Of a DNA stretch of 46,716 bases, positions 24,486 through 33,783 are shown in pieces. The notes below the pieces were generated by a model. The model saw only the letters and a program-made list of their open reading frames with translations. It was not told the DNA's origin and searched no databases. Source of the DNA: Candidatus Vecturithrix granuli (GTDB taxonomy: Bacteria > Moduliflexota > Moduliflexia > Moduliflexales > Moduliflexaceae); assembly GCA_000739535.1 (NCBI GenBank), contig DF820471.1:200967-247682 (forward strand). Reading direction: 5' to 3'. Every line of letters starts with the position of its first letter. Position 1 is the first letter of the stretch. Made by a program: the position numbers and the translations under genes.

Positions 24486-25231
24486 GTGACATCATTTTTG
24501 GGATTCATGCTGTACAAGAAGCGTTACGCAGTGGGAAACAGCTTGATCGCCTGTACGTCAGTCAGGGACGGAAAGGGAAGGCGATTCATGACATTCTGGA
24601 ACTCGCCAAAGCGCGCCGTCTTGATGTGCGCTTCGAACCCTGGGAACGCTTAACAACTCGAAGTGGAGGCAGCGCGTCGCATCAAGGGATCGTGGGCATG
24701 ATGGCGTCGTTTACTTATGTCGCGTTTGAAGATATTCTGGCGTCTTTTCCCGATTTGAACGAGCCTGCGTTTCTCCTCATTCTCGACCAGATTCAAGACC
24801 CCCACAATCTGGGCGCGATCTTGCGGTCAGCAGAGTGCGCCGGGGTACATGGCGTGATCCTTCCAACGCGAAAATCTGCCGAAATTACCCCAACTGTGAT
24901 CAAAGTGTCTGCCGGAGCAACATCATATATTCCTGTATGTCGTGTAACCAATCTGGCCTCAACTATCGACATCCTAAAAGAACATGGTGTGTGGGTGATT
25001 GGAGCAGCGGATAACGCGCAACTATCGTATTTACAAACCGATTTGACGCCGCCGCTTGCTTTGGTGATTGGCAATGAGGAAAAAGGTATGCGTCGTCTGG
25101 TGACAGAAAAATGTGACCTGGTAGTTTCAATCCCAGTCTATGGGAAAATTTCGTCGTTGAATGCGTCAATCGCCAGCGCCATTTTAGCGTATGAAGTTCG
25201 ACGACAGCGTCAAGGCCGCAGTGAACAGTGA
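24482..25231 (+). CDS. rlmB: 23S rRNA 2'-O-methyltransferase RlmB / TrmH family
   Basis: A 249-residue SPOUT methyltransferase. The N-terminal substrate-binding domain starts 'IIFGIHAVQEALRSG'. The knotted catalytic domain has 'LDQIQDPHNLGAILRSAECAG' (motif 1, with the key Asn and Arg), 'LVIGNEEKGMRRL' (motif 2) and 'GKISSLNASIASAILAYE' (motif 3). RlmB methylates a 23S rRNA guanosine; a close TrmH-family paralogue is the alternative. The GTG start overlaps the cysS stop. Its last four codons (Ser-Glu-Gln-stop) are made of the 25.2-kb tandem repeat, so the repeat reaches into the gene. Confidence 0.92.
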   Translation: MSDIIFGIHAVQEALRSGKQLDRLYVSQGRKGKAIHDILELAKARRLDVRFEPWERLTTRSGGSASHQGIVGMMASFTYVAFEDILASFPDLNEPAFLLILDQIQDPHNLGAILRSAECAGVHGVILPTRKSAEITPTVIKVSAGATSYIPVCRVTNLASTIDILKEHGVWVIGAADNAQLSYLQTDLTPPLALVIGNEEKGMRRLVTEKCDLVVSIPVYGKISSLNASIASAILAYEVRRQRQGRSEQ

Positions 25232-25318
25232 ACAGTATTCAGTATTCGGTGAACAGTATTCAGTATTCAGTATTCACTGATCCGTATTCAGTGATCAGTA
25301 TGCTGACTGAATACTGAG
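25221..25318. repeat. Tandem 7-bp repeat (AGTATTC) with inverted end
   Basis: Units of AGTATTC and GTGAACAGT recur at least six times, and the block closes with an inverted stretch, GACTGAATACTGAG. It begins inside the last codons of rlmB and fills almost the whole gap before the TolC-family gene. The repeated unit and the closing inverted copy could form a long hairpin in RNA. Confidence 0.7.
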
Positions 25319-25333
25319 TTAAGGAGGATTGTT

Positions 25334-26830
25334 ATGAAATTCTGCATGAAAGTCTTTTTGCCAGTCCAGTGCGTTCTATTCTGCCTTTTGATCCTGGGGC
25401 AGGTGGTGTTTGCTCAGAATACGATATCCTCACAGACGCAGGAGACGCGCAGACAAATGTTTCTTTCACTCAACGAAGCCATCAATCTTGTGCTGCAAAA
25501 TAATTTAGAGATCAGCATTGAACAGTATAACCCGGAAATAAAAAAGGAGGAGATTAAAAACGCTGAGTCGGCTTTTGATTCGACCATCAGTTCAGGCGGA
25601 ACACAAATCCTGAAAGAAACTGAGAGTGAAAGCGCAGCCACAGGAACGACAGGGATTGAAGCGGGAATCGGAAAAAAATTCCGAAGCGGCGGTTCTTATG
25701 AATTAGCGTTAAAATCCAGTCGTTCAACATTTGACAGTATTGATGATATCTATTCAACCGGGGTAGAGTTAACCTTGAGCCATGCGTTATTAAAAAACCG
25801 GGGAACTGATGTGAATACTTCAGCAATTCGTATTGCCCAAAAGAATCGAGAATCCTCTGTGAGTGGGTTACGCTCGAAAGTGATCGAAATTGTCTCTGAT
25901 CTAAAAAATACCTATTGGAATTTAGTCTATGCCCTCGGCGACCTGGAAGCTAAACGTCTTTCACTGCAATTAGCCTATGATCTGGTGAAAATTAATGAAG
26001 CGCAAGTCAATGTCGGTACCCTGGCGCCCATTGAGGTGTTGCAGGCCAAAGCCTCGGCCGCTTCGCGGGAAGTTGAGATTATCAATGCGGAAAAAACCGT
26101 GCGCGATGTGGAAGATAGTTTAAAACGTTTATTAAATATTCCGGAAACCGACCCGATTTGGAGCTCTGCTATTATTCCGACTGACTCGCCAGTTTCGACT
26201 CGGCAATCCATATCATTGCAGCAAAGTATTCAGGCCGCTATCGAAAATCGCGAAGAACTCTTTCAATTAAAAAAGGCTCTGGAAATTCAGGAAATTTCGC
26301 TCAACGCTGCGGATAATCAACTGAAACCAGCCTTGAATGCGTTCAGCACCTTTAATTTGAGCGGACAGGACGACGCCCTGGGTGGGTCATTCAGTGAATT
26401 TTCCGAATTCAATGAGGCTTCTGTGACGATCGGCTTGCAGTTTGAATATCCCTTAGGCAATCGCGCCGCCAAAAGCAGTTATAATAAAGCCAAATTGGGG
26501 ATAGATCAGACCCGGCTCTCCATTCAAAATTTGGAGCAAGCGATCTCCGTTCAAGTCCGGCAGGCCGTGCGAGGTGTTGAAACCTCCTACAAACTGGTTG
26601 AAGCGACCCGGGTAGCGCAGCAGCTTGCGGAAGAACAGCTCGATGCGGAACAAAAAAAATTTAATGAAGGGCTGTCAACCAACTTTCAAGTCCTCAACTA
26701 TCAGGAACAACTGGCAAGTGCTCAAAGCAGTTATACGAAAGCCATTACCGGGTATAATCAGGCCCTGGTCGCATTGGAACAACTCACTGGAATAACGTTG
26801 CAGCGACACAATATTGTGATTAAAGAATAA
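25334..26830 (+). CDS. TolC-family outer-membrane protein
   Basis: A 498-residue outer-membrane channel protein. The signal peptide is 'MKFCMKVFLPVQCVLF', continuing to 'VFAQ' (about residue 28). Two outer-membrane-efflux repeats follow, each with long heptad-rich helices ('AIRIAQKNRESSV' and 'QAISVQVRQAVRGVETSYKL'). A periodic pattern of Ala, Leu and Gln fits the TolC barrel-and-tunnel fold. It would connect an inner-membrane exporter or type I system to the exterior. No adaptor or pump is adjacent, so the partner is unknown. The start has AAGGAGG seven bases upstream. A bidirectional terminator-like hairpin separates it from the convergent aminotransferase. Confidence 0.9.
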   Translation: MKFCMKVFLPVQCVLFCLLILGQVVFAQNTISSQTQETRRQMFLSLNEAINLVLQNNLEISIEQYNPEIKKEEIKNAESAFDSTISSGGTQILKETESESAATGTTGIEAGIGKKFRSGGSYELALKSSRSTFDSIDDIYSTGVELTLSHALLKNRGTDVNTSAIRIAQKNRESSVSGLRSKVIEIVSDLKNTYWNLVYALGDLEAKRLSLQLAYDLVKINEAQVNVGTLAPIEVLQAKASAASREVEIINAEKTVRDVEDSLKRLLNIPETDPIWSSAIIPTDSPVSTRQSISLQQSIQAAIENREELFQLKKALEIQEISLNAADNQLKPALNAFSTFNLSGQDDALGGSFSEFSEFNEASVTIGLQFEYPLGNRAAKSSYNKAKLGIDQTRLSIQNLEQAISVQVRQAVRGVETSYKLVEATRVAQQLAEEQLDAEQKKFNEGLSTNFQVLNYQEQLASAQSSYTKAITGYNQALVALEQLTGITLQRHNIVIKE

Positions 26831-26839
26831 CATAACAAC

Positions 26840-26873
26840 AAAAAACCGGGTTTCTTGAAGAAACCCGGTTTTT
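26840..26873. terminator. Bidirectional terminator between TolC-family and aminotransferase genes
   Basis: AAAAAACCGGGTTTCTT / AAGAAACCCGGTTTTT with a one-base loop, followed by a degenerate second copy (AAAAAACCTGGTTTTT). Genes on both sides converge on it. Confidence 0.8.
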
Positions 26874-26903
26874 CGCCTTCAGAAAAAACCTGGTTTTTAC
26901 TGT

Positions 26904-28088
26904 TCAAGCCATATATTTCGTTAACACCTTCTTAAACCCCGGCATGGAATTGATGATGGTCTGATCGTCCACGCAGTAAGCAATCCGAATATGGCCTGGC
27001 CCGCCAAACGAGCTTCCGGGCACGGTCAAAATCAATTCATCTTGTAAAGCCTTCACGAATTCCGTATCGTCAGCAATAGGAGTTTTGAGAAAGAGATAAA
27101 AGGCCCCAACGGGTTTTGTCACTTCATAGCCGCATTGCGCTAATCCCTCGCATAACAAATCTCGTTTCGCCTTGTAGATCGAAACATCCACCTTTTTCCC
27201 CTGAACTTTAGCCACCACGCGTTGCATCATGGCCGGAGCATTGACAAAACCGAGGGTGCGGTTACACATAATTGCCCCGGCAAGAATGTTGTCTCGATGA
27301 GCGGCTTTCGGATTGACCGCTAAAAATCCCAGGCGTTCCCCCGGAATTGAGAGGACTTTTGAATAGGAAGTCGCTAAAATGCTCTCATCATAATATTTCA
27401 ACACGCTTGGTACTTCAATGCCATCATATACAATATCACGGTACGGTTCGTCGGTGAGCAGGTAAATCGTTTTGCCATGCTGCTGGCTTTTTTCGCGCAG
27501 CAATGTTCCCAACGCGGCAATGCTTTCCTGCGAATACACCTGTCCGGTCGGGTTATTGGGGGAATTAATCAACATCACTTTTGTTCTGGGGGTGATGGCG
27601 TTGGCAATTGCATCCAGATTCAGCGTAAAATCAGGGTTTGTCGGAACAGTTTTCAATACTCCGCCATGATTATCAGCATAGGCCCCGTATTCTACAAAAA
27701 ACGGTTTAGGACAGAGCACTTCATCCCCCGGATCTAAAAGCGTCTTCAAAATCACATTCAACGCTCCGGCAGCGCCGCAGGTAATAATCAACTCGTCGGC
27801 CGTGATGTTGATGTCATGTTCCTGACAGAGATACGCGGCGATTTCTTCCCGTACAAACGGGTACCCCGCATTGGTCATATAGCCGTGCAAGCCGGGGCGA
27901 GGATCTTGCGCCACCTCAATCAGAGCTTGCTTGAACTCTGTCGGAGGTTCAGGATAGGGATTGCCCAGGGTGAAATCAAATACCTTATCGTTTCCGTATT
28001 GGGCTTTTAATTGCTGTCCCTGATCGAACATCTTCCGTATCCATGAGGCGCTGACGATTTTTTCTTCAATTTTTTTAGCAACTGACAT
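26904..28088 (-). CDS. PLP-dependent class I/II aminotransferase (aspartate-aminotransferase-like)
   Basis: A 394-residue cytoplasmic fold-type I PLP enzyme. Visible motifs are 'GAAGALNVILKTLL' (cofactor phosphate), 'INSPNNPTGQVYS' (Asn that contacts PLP), 'LTDEPYRDIVYD' (Asp and Tyr at the ring) and 'SYSKVLSIPGERLG', holding the Schiff-base lysine and phosphate-binding Arg. The N-terminal 'FDFTLGNPYPEPP' is typical of this subgroup, which acts on amino acids such as aspartate or alanine. The exact substrate cannot be told from sequence. Its ribosome site, AGGAG, is part of the family D repeat copy lying just upstream. It is convergent with the TolC-family gene. Confidence 0.9.
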   Translation of the reverse strand: MSVAKKIEEKIVSASWIRKMFDQGQQLKAQYGNDKVFDFTLGNPYPEPPTEFKQALIEVAQDPRPGLHGYMTNAGYPFVREEIAAYLCQEHDINITADELIITCGAAGALNVILKTLLDPGDEVLCPKPFFVEYGAYADNHGGVLKTVPTNPDFTLNLDAIANAITPRTKVMLINSPNNPTGQVYSQESIAALGTLLREKSQQHGKTIYLLTDEPYRDIVYDGIEVPSVLKYYDESILATSYSKVLSIPGERLGFLAVNPKAAHRDNILAGAIMCNRTLGFVNAPAMMQRVVAKVQGKKVDVSIYKAKRDLLCEGLAQCGYEVTKPVGAFYLFLKTPIADDTEFVKALQDELILTVPGSSFGGPGHIRIAYCVDDQTIINSMPGFKKVLTKYMA

Positions 28089-28096
28089 GTACTCTT

Positions 28097-28222
28097 CTCC
28101 TATGAAAATGTAGCGCGAAACTCCAGTTTCGCGGCTGTCAAAGATGCGCGAAACTGGAGTTTCGCGCTACATCTGATTTTCATTGCGTCGGGTGAGCGTC
28201 AGCTCATGTAAACTCCTACGAA
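28097..28222. repeat. Family D repeat flanked by direct repeats (copy 2, inverted)
   Basis: Read on the minus strand, it carries TTCGTAGGAG at one side and TTCATAGGAG at the other (9 of 10 match), 116 bases apart. Between them are ATG-AGC-TGA, CTCACCCGACGCAATGAAAAT and the hairpins GCGAAAC-tcca-GTTTCGC and GCGAAAC-tgga-GTTTCGC. It is about nine-tenths identical to the copy at 14090-14219. The near flank provides the AGGAG ribosome site of the aminotransferase gene that starts at 28088. Confidence 0.7.
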
Positions 28223-28595
28223 CATTCATCACAGATGACTCAGATTGCTCAGATAATTTGGGTTTTCAGAGCGATATGATTGGACTGAATAATCTTGCAA
28301 TGATGTTGAAATTCGACAAATGAAATTTCTTATGTTATCGTTTCATCGTGTAATCCTGAATTACCCAAACCGATCTGAAACCACCTGTTCTGTCAAGTTT
28401 TTTCCAGGACAATTCCCTGCAAATTTCTCTTGACAGAAGAGACCTCAGAAAAACAGTAAGAGAAAATTGAGCAGTGGTAAAATGCAGAAAAATCTGACCA
28501 CCATGTGAAGAAAACCATTTTCCACGGGAAGTGCACATACAAGGGTGCGTGGAGATTCTCGCCGAAATCTCCAGGTCGCCTCAGTTGAGTATTTT
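28223..28595. other. Gap upstream of the histidinol-phosphate aminotransferase gene
   Basis: No gene is supported in these 370 bases. I see no clear promoter, hairpin family or operator. Confidence 0.4.
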
Positions 28596-29702
28596 ATGGA
28601 TATACAACAACTTGTACCGCCGCATATTCTTGAGATCGCGTCCTATCAAACCGGAAAACCGCTTGAAGAACTCCAAAAAGAATTTGGAATTTCGGAATTT
28701 CTCCATTTTGAATCGAATGAAAATCCGCTTGGTCCCTCGCCCATAGCTGTTGCCGCGATGCAGCAGGCGATTTTGCAAGCCAATCGTTATCCTGACGGGG
28801 TCAGTTTTGCGCTGCGCAAGGCTCTGGCGCAGAAGCATGATGTGACAATGGCTCAGGTGTTGGTTGGCAGCGGTTTAGATGAAGTCATCAGCCTGTTGAT
28901 GCGGGCGTTTTTAACATCTGCTGATGAAATTGTGCTGTCGCAATATTCCTTTATTATGTATGCCTTGAATGCGCAGGCGATCGGCGTGAAACGGGTTATT
29001 GTTCCGGCTCAAGCCAATTATGTTCACGATCTCGACGCTATCGCAGAAGCCGTGACCGAAAAGACGAAAATGATCTTTCTGGATAATCCCAATAATCCGA
29101 CCGGAACCATGGTTAACCGTGCAGCCTTTGACGCATTTTTACAGCGCGTCCCGGAACATGTGATTGTCGTGACGGATGAAGCTTACGACGACTATGTGGA
29201 GGCCGAAGATTTTCCGCAGACGCTCTCTTATTTAAAACAAGGACGCTGGCTGGCACTTTTGAAAACCTTTTCCAAAATTTATGGTCTGGCCGGGCTGCGG
29301 ATAGGATATTGTCTGGCGCCTGAAGCTCTGATTGAAGTTGTCAATCGCATCCGCCCGCCCTATAATGTCAATCTTATTGCGCAAGCGGCGGCGCTGGCGG
29401 CGCTGACGGATACGGAACACGTGCAGAGAAGCCGTGAAGTCAATCTCCAGGGAAAACGCTATTTGTATCGCGCCTTTGAAGAAATCGGTCTTCCTTATAT
29501 CCCGACCCAGGGGAATTTTATTTTGATTGATTGCCAGCGCGACGCGGCCACAATTGCCCAGAAATTGCTGCGTTCCGGCGTGATTGTGCGCCCGGTCAAA
29601 GGCTACGGCCTGCCGCAACATCTACGCATCACCATCGGTACGCAAGCCCAGAATGAACGCCTGGTCGCTACCCTGCGCCAGGCTCTGCAAAAAAGCGTAT
29701 AA
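28596..29702 (+). CDS. hisC: Histidinol-phosphate aminotransferase-like enzyme
   Basis: A 368-residue PLP enzyme of the HisC subgroup. 'FESNENPLGPSP' near the N-terminus is the classic HisC signature. Further motifs are 'VGSGLDEVISLLMRAF', 'LDNPNNPTGTMV', 'TDEAYDDYVE' and 'FSKIYGLAGLRIGY' with the catalytic lysine. It should make L-histidinol phosphate from imidazole-acetol phosphate in histidine synthesis, though HisC-like enzymes also act on aromatic amino acids or cobalamin precursors. No other his genes are adjacent. I start it at the ATG at 28596; the first-ATG alternative at 28545 adds residues unlike the family. The ribosome site is weak. Confidence 0.85.
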   Translation: MDIQQLVPPHILEIASYQTGKPLEELQKEFGISEFLHFESNENPLGPSPIAVAAMQQAILQANRYPDGVSFALRKALAQKHDVTMAQVLVGSGLDEVISLLMRAFLTSADEIVLSQYSFIMYALNAQAIGVKRVIVPAQANYVHDLDAIAEAVTEKTKMIFLDNPNNPTGTMVNRAAFDAFLQRVPEHVIVVTDEAYDDYVEAEDFPQTLSYLKQGRWLALLKTFSKIYGLAGLRIGYCLAPEALIEVVNRIRPPYNVNLIAQAAALAALTDTEHVQRSREVNLQGKRYLYRAFEEIGLPYIPTQGNFILIDCQRDAATIAQKLLRSGVIVRPVKGYGLPQHLRITIGTQAQNERLVATLRQALQKSV

Positions 29703-29739
29703 ATTCGTACTCTGAAAACTAAATTTTGTAGATTGAACC

Positions 29740-29773
29740 GGAGTATTGAAGTCGAGCTTTGGTACTCCTATTT
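29740..29773 (+). terminator. Possible terminator after the hisC-like gene
   Basis: Stem GGAGTA / TACTCC (29740-29745, 29763-29768) with inner AAG/CTT pairing, followed by TATTTTT. It lies 38 bases after the stop and before a convergent kinase gene. The stem is short. Confidence 0.45.
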
Positions 29774-29797
29774 TTCAGGTGAAGATTTTCGTGGTTG

Positions 29798-30919
29798 CTA
29801 TCGTTCATCTTTCACAAAGACTCGCGGAAGCGTGAAAAAGAAGGTGGAACCCTGATCAGGTTGACTGGTGACGCCAATGGTTCCGCCATTTTTTTCAATG
29901 AATTCTTTGCAGAGAATCAGCCCTAATCCCGTGCCTTTCTCTTTGGCAGTGCCGAGTTGTTTATAGCGATCATCAAGGCGAAACAATTTAGCGATGTTCT
30001 CCTGACTCAGGCCAATGCCCGTATCTGTAACTGAAATGGTGATGTTGCGTTTGTCCTGAGCGGCTGCCACATCAATGCGGCCACCAGGGTATGTAAATTT
30101 AATCGCGTTAGAGAGCAAATTACGGAGCACCGCATCAAGCATATTGGCATCGGCATACACCTCAAGCGGTTCGGTTATGTGATTTATGAGAGTAATGTGT
30201 TTTTGGCCGGCAATCGAGTTAAATAACTCAACCTCTTGCGCAACTATCTTTTGCAAGTGGAGATATTGAGGTTGAAAGTCAAAGGCATCACGATGAATAC
30301 GCGACCAGGTGAGTAAATTTTCAATGAGCGCGTACAGATTATCTGTGGCATGCTCTAATATATTGATGACTTCTTCAATTTTCGTTTTGCTCCATCCCTG
30401 CATATTTTGCGACGTAAATTGGATTAACCCACGTAAAGAACTGAAGGGGCTGCGTAAATCGTGCGCAATCATCGAGAAAAATTTGTCTTTGCTTTCATTA
30501 AGCTGTTTAAGTTGATTATTCTGCTCTTCAAGCTGTTGCTGCAGCCTGTAAATCATCAGGTGTGTATGAATACGTGCAATGGCCTCTTCGTACTGGAAAG
30601 GCTTGGTAATATAATCAACCCCGCCAACTTCAAATCCTTTCACTTTGTCTAATGGGTCTGACAACGCCGTCATGAAAATGACAGGAATATTTTTCGTGGA
30701 TTCATTAGCTTTCAGGCGAGCGCAGGTTTCAAATCCATCAAGGTCGGGCATTAAGACATCCAGGAGGATTAAATCCGGTTTTATCTGTTCTAGTTGCTGG
30801 AGCGCATCTTGTCCGCCTGGAGCAATCAGAATTTTAAATCCCACCTGGGTTAATTGATCCAGAAAGATTCGCAAATTTTTTGGACTATCGTCAATAACTA
30901 AAATCGTACCTTTTTGCAT
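29798..30919 (-). CDS. Response regulator-histidine kinase hybrid
   Basis: A 373-residue soluble signalling protein with the reverse order of most hybrids. A receiver domain (1-120; acceptor Asp54 in 'LILLDVLMPD', Lys106 in 'ITKPF') comes first, followed by a short coiled coil. HisKA is next (His153 in 'SMIAHDLRSPFSS'), then the HATPase domain with an N-box ('NLLSNAIKFTY'), 'DTGIGLSQ' and 'GTGLGLILCKEF'. No membrane helix or input domain is present. It would take phosphate from another kinase and pass it on, or be regulated by its receiver. The ATG at 30919 fits the domain start; an ATG at 30973 with GGAAG upstream is possible. No response-regulator partner is adjacent. Confidence 0.92.
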   Translation of the reverse strand: MQKGTILVIDDSPKNLRIFLDQLTQVGFKILIAPGGQDALQQLEQIKPDLILLDVLMPDLDGFETCARLKANESTKNIPVIFMTALSDPLDKVKGFEVGGVDYITKPFQYEEAIARIHTHLMIYRLQQQLEEQNNQLKQLNESKDKFFSMIAHDLRSPFSSLRGLIQFTSQNMQGWSKTKIEEVINILEHATDNLYALIENLLTWSRIHRDAFDFQPQYLHLQKIVAQEVELFNSIAGQKHITLINHITEPLEVYADANMLDAVLRNLLSNAIKFTYPGGRIDVAAAQDKRNITISVTDTGIGLSQENIAKLFRLDDRYKQLGTAKEKGTGLGLILCKEFIEKNGGTIGVTSQPDQGSTFFFTLPRVFVKDER

Positions 30920-31122
30920 AATGTATTCATGTTTTTCAGGGTACCAGTCTCGATCTCTACCTTCAAACTGCATCACTTCCAATTGAAATGAATGACAGTA
31001 CCTATCATGCCAGCCTTGAGGAAATGATGCAAGTATTCTTTTTCAAAAATATGACTTTGAGGCGATGATGGGGTGCGCTCAAAAGAGCCTTCCGAAATCT
31101 GTCAGACTTCAGAAAGCTCAGG

Positions 31123-32064
31123 CTATGAACGAGAGGAGTCGCTTTCATAGATTTTTCTGATGATGTAGGTCGGGCGGCGTTTGACTTCATCATAGATACG
31201 CCCGATATACTCGCCAATGACACCGAGCGAGATAAGTTGAATGCCTCCCAGAAAGAGGACAAGGATGACGAGTGTCGGAAATCCTTGCGGTTCGCCGCCA
31301 ATCACTAATTTTTTATACAAATAGACTAAAATCCCCAAAAAACTGATGATCGAGACAAAAAAACCGGTATAACCTGCTATCTGAAGTGGGAAATAGGAAA
31401 ATGAAAAGATCCCGTTCAGGGCGAGTTTCATCAGTTTTGGAAACGTATATTTGGCTTCTCCGCTATGGCGTTTATCCCGATCATACTCCAATCCGATTTG
31501 TTTGAATCCCGCCCAACTTCGTAAGCCTCTAACAAAGCGATTCCGCTCGTGCATTGATTTAATGACCTCAATGACACGCCGATCCATCAAACAAAAATCA
31601 CCGGAATCCAATGGAATCGGAATATCGGAAATTTTGTGTAAAATGCGATAAAAGGCGCGATACGCCATGCGCTTAAAGAGATGCTCCTGGCGCGTCTTTC
31701 GAATGGCATAGACGACCTGATACCCTTCTTCCCATTTTGCTAAAAATTGCGGGAGGATTTCCGGAGGATCCTGCAAATCGGCGTCTAACAGCATGATCGC
31801 ATCGCCTGTTGCAAAATCCATTCCGGCGGTAATCGCCACCTGATGCCCGAAATTTCTCGAAAAATCAAGAATTGTACAATGCGGATAACGCGCTTGAAAG
31901 TGCTGCATTAGTTGCAAGGATCCGTCATGACTGCCGTCATTAACAAAGATGATTTCGAGTTCATACCCGGCTAACAGGCGACTCAAACTTTCTACACGCT
32001 CAAAGAGCGCAGGTAACACTTGCTCTTCATTATAGACCGGGAACACTAAAGAAATACGTTTCAT
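31123..32064 (-). CDS. GT2 glycosyltransferase (dolichol-phosphate-mannose-synthase-like)
   Basis: A 313-residue inner-membrane glycosyltransferase. The GT-A catalytic domain (1-220) starts 'RISLVFPVYNEEQVLPALF' and has 'FVNDGSHDGS' and 'LLDADLQDPPE' (metal-binding acidic motif). Two membrane helices follow ('FFVSIISFLGILVYLY' and 'LVILVLFLGGIQLISLGVIGEYIG'), as in bactoprenol glucosyltransferases (GtrB/ArnC-type). It should add a sugar to a polyprenyl phosphate carrier at the cytoplasmic face. The acceptor and sugar are unknown. It follows dnaA, separated by an 18-base inverted repeat. No strong ribosome site is visible. Confidence 0.9.
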   Translation of the reverse strand: MKRISLVFPVYNEEQVLPALFERVESLSRLLAGYELEIIFVNDGSHDGSLQLMQHFQARYPHCTILDFSRNFGHQVAITAGMDFATGDAIMLLDADLQDPPEILPQFLAKWEEGYQVVYAIRKTRQEHLFKRMAYRAFYRILHKISDIPIPLDSGDFCLMDRRVIEVIKSMHERNRFVRGLRSWAGFKQIGLEYDRDKRHSGEAKYTFPKLMKLALNGIFSFSYFPLQIAGYTGFFVSIISFLGILVYLYKKLVIGGEPQGFPTLVILVLFLGGIQLISLGVIGEYIGRIYDEVKRRPTYIIRKIYESDSSRS

Positions 32065-32074
32065 GAAAGTTGAT

Positions 32075-32158
32075 AAGTGACTAAAGTTTCAAGTGACTAA
32101 AGTGACTAAAAGTGAAGATCCCTCTTCACACTATAGCCATTTGAAACTTTAGTCACTT
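32075..32158. repeat. Inverted repeat with AGTGACTAA tandem units
   Basis: An exact 18-base inverted pair, AAGTGACTAAAGTTTCAA (32075-32092) and its complement (32141-32158), encloses extra tandem AGTGACTAA units. It fills the gap between dnaA and the GT2 gene and could act as a terminator or a processing hairpin in that transcript. Confidence 0.7.
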
Positions 32159-32169
32159 TAGTCATTTCA

Positions 32170-33783
32170 TCAGGCTATAATCAATGCACGGATATGAATA
32201 ATTTTCTCCCTGAGTGTTTTATCATTGGCTTGAGCTTGCTCAACTTTCCGACACGCATACATGACTGTCGTATGATCGCGTCCGCCAAAATATCTTACAA
32301 TGTCTGACAGCGACAGATTCGTTAATTCACGCGCCAGATACATGGCGATTTGACGAGGTAAAGCAAGTTTCCGGCTGCGCGTTGAGGATTTCATCGAAGA
32401 GAGGTCAACCTGATAATGATTTGCCACCACTTGTTGAACTAACTCAACCGTAATTTTGCGCGGCGTGGTATCAAACAGGTCATACAAGACTTTCTGAGCT
32501 AATTCTAAAGTGATCTGTTGCTGAGCGAAGGTTGAATAGGCCCGTATTTTCGCTAAACAGCCTTCGAGTTCCCGAATAGTCGAATGAATTTTTTTGGCGA
32601 TATACGCGGCGACATCATCCGGCAAGACGATCTGTTGAGAAGCCGCTTTCTTTTTGAGAATTTCAATGCGCATTTCCAAATCCGGCGCTTGAATATCGGC
32701 AATCAGACCCCATTCAAAACGCGAACGTAATTGTTCAGCAATTGTCGGAATTTTTTTGGGCGGGCAATCACTGGTCAGAATAATCTGCTTGCGAGCCTGA
32801 TACAAAGTATTAAACGTATGAAAAAATTCCTCTTGCGTTCGCTCTTTTCTGGCGATAAATTGGATATCATCCACTAATAATAAGTCAATATTGCGATACT
32901 TCTCTCGAAATCGCGCCATTCGATCTTCACGAATCGAAAGAACCATCTCATTCATAAATTGTTCGGCAGATAAATACAGGATTTTCGTCTTAGGCGCCAG
33001 GTTCGAAAGGTGGTTGCCGATCGCGTGGAGTAAATGGGTCTTGCCTAATCCCACGCCGCCATAAATGAATAAAGGATTATAATTCGCCGCCATCTGAGCC
33101 GCCACAGACAGGGCAGCATCGTGTGCAAGGCGATTACTATCCCCGACAACATAGGAATCAAAGGTGTATGCCGGATTTAATTCCCGTAAAACCTGATGTT
33201 GCTGAGACAAGGGAGGGTCAGGATTCGTATTTTTGGTCGTATCAGAACGCGGAAAAGACCTGTCGCTGCTTAGAGATGCAAGAATGTCGTGTCCTTGCAC
33301 GCGGGAGATAAAATCTCGCCTGGGAGCAATCCGTTCAGCCCAGGGTTGGGCGGGCGCTTCCATCGAATTCGTTGTTTTCGTCAATCGGTCAGGTTGAGCA
33401 GCTACCCGCACCTTCGACAAAGAGCCTGCGTCTTCAATCTCAAGCGCGCCAACCTCTCGATGCGTCTGCGATGGTGTCACCATAGTGGTTCGTTTTCTGG
33501 GGATATTTTCCGTTTCAGGGACAGCAGCAGCATGAACAGCGTTCTCCATCACCACAAAAAAGATTTCCGGTTGAAAACCGAGCGTTTCCGTAAGTGTATC
33601 AACAATCACATTGACATAGTGTTCGCCCAGCCAATACACAAATACATCGTCAGGCACGCCGATATTGACTTTTTTCTGGTTCATTGAAAGCATCTGCGTT
33701 GGCCTGATCCAGGTATTAAAGCTGGGGCGATTAATCCGTTTTTCCAGTTTCGCTAAAACTTCTCCCCACATGGTTGTTTGCAT
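32170..33783 (-). CDS. dnaA: Chromosomal replication initiator DnaA
   Basis: A 537-residue DnaA. Domain I (1-80) begins 'MQTTMWGEVLAKLEKRI'. A long, unstructured, charged linker (about 82-202) is about twice the usual length. The AAA+ domain has 'FVVGD'-type sequences, here 'YTFDSYVVGDSNRLAHDA', Walker A 'GGVGLGKT' (242-249), Walker B 'LLVDDIQFI' and sensor motifs. The C-terminal domain IV ends with the DnaA-box-binding signature 'GRDHTTVMYACRKVE'. It binds the nearby boxes and melts the origin. The ATG at 33783 was chosen because the GTG at 33828 lies inside a DnaA box. dnaN, recF or gyrB are not adjacent. Confidence 0.97.
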   Translation of the reverse strand: MQTTMWGEVLAKLEKRINRPSFNTWIRPTQMLSMNQKKVNIGVPDDVFVYWLGEHYVNVIVDTLTETLGFQPEIFFVVMENAVHAAAVPETENIPRKRTTMVTPSQTHREVGALEIEDAGSLSKVRVAAQPDRLTKTTNSMEAPAQPWAERIAPRRDFISRVQGHDILASLSSDRSFPRSDTTKNTNPDPPLSQQHQVLRELNPAYTFDSYVVGDSNRLAHDAALSVAAQMAANYNPLFIYGGVGLGKTHLLHAIGNHLSNLAPKTKILYLSAEQFMNEMVLSIREDRMARFREKYRNIDLLLVDDIQFIARKERTQEEFFHTFNTLYQARKQIILTSDCPPKKIPTIAEQLRSRFEWGLIADIQAPDLEMRIEILKKKAASQQIVLPDDVAAYIAKKIHSTIRELEGCLAKIRAYSTFAQQQITLELAQKVLYDLFDTTPRKITVELVQQVVANHYQVDLSSMKSSTRSRKLALPRQIAMYLARELTNLSLSDIVRYFGGRDHTTVMYACRKVEQAQANDKTLREKIIHIRALIIA

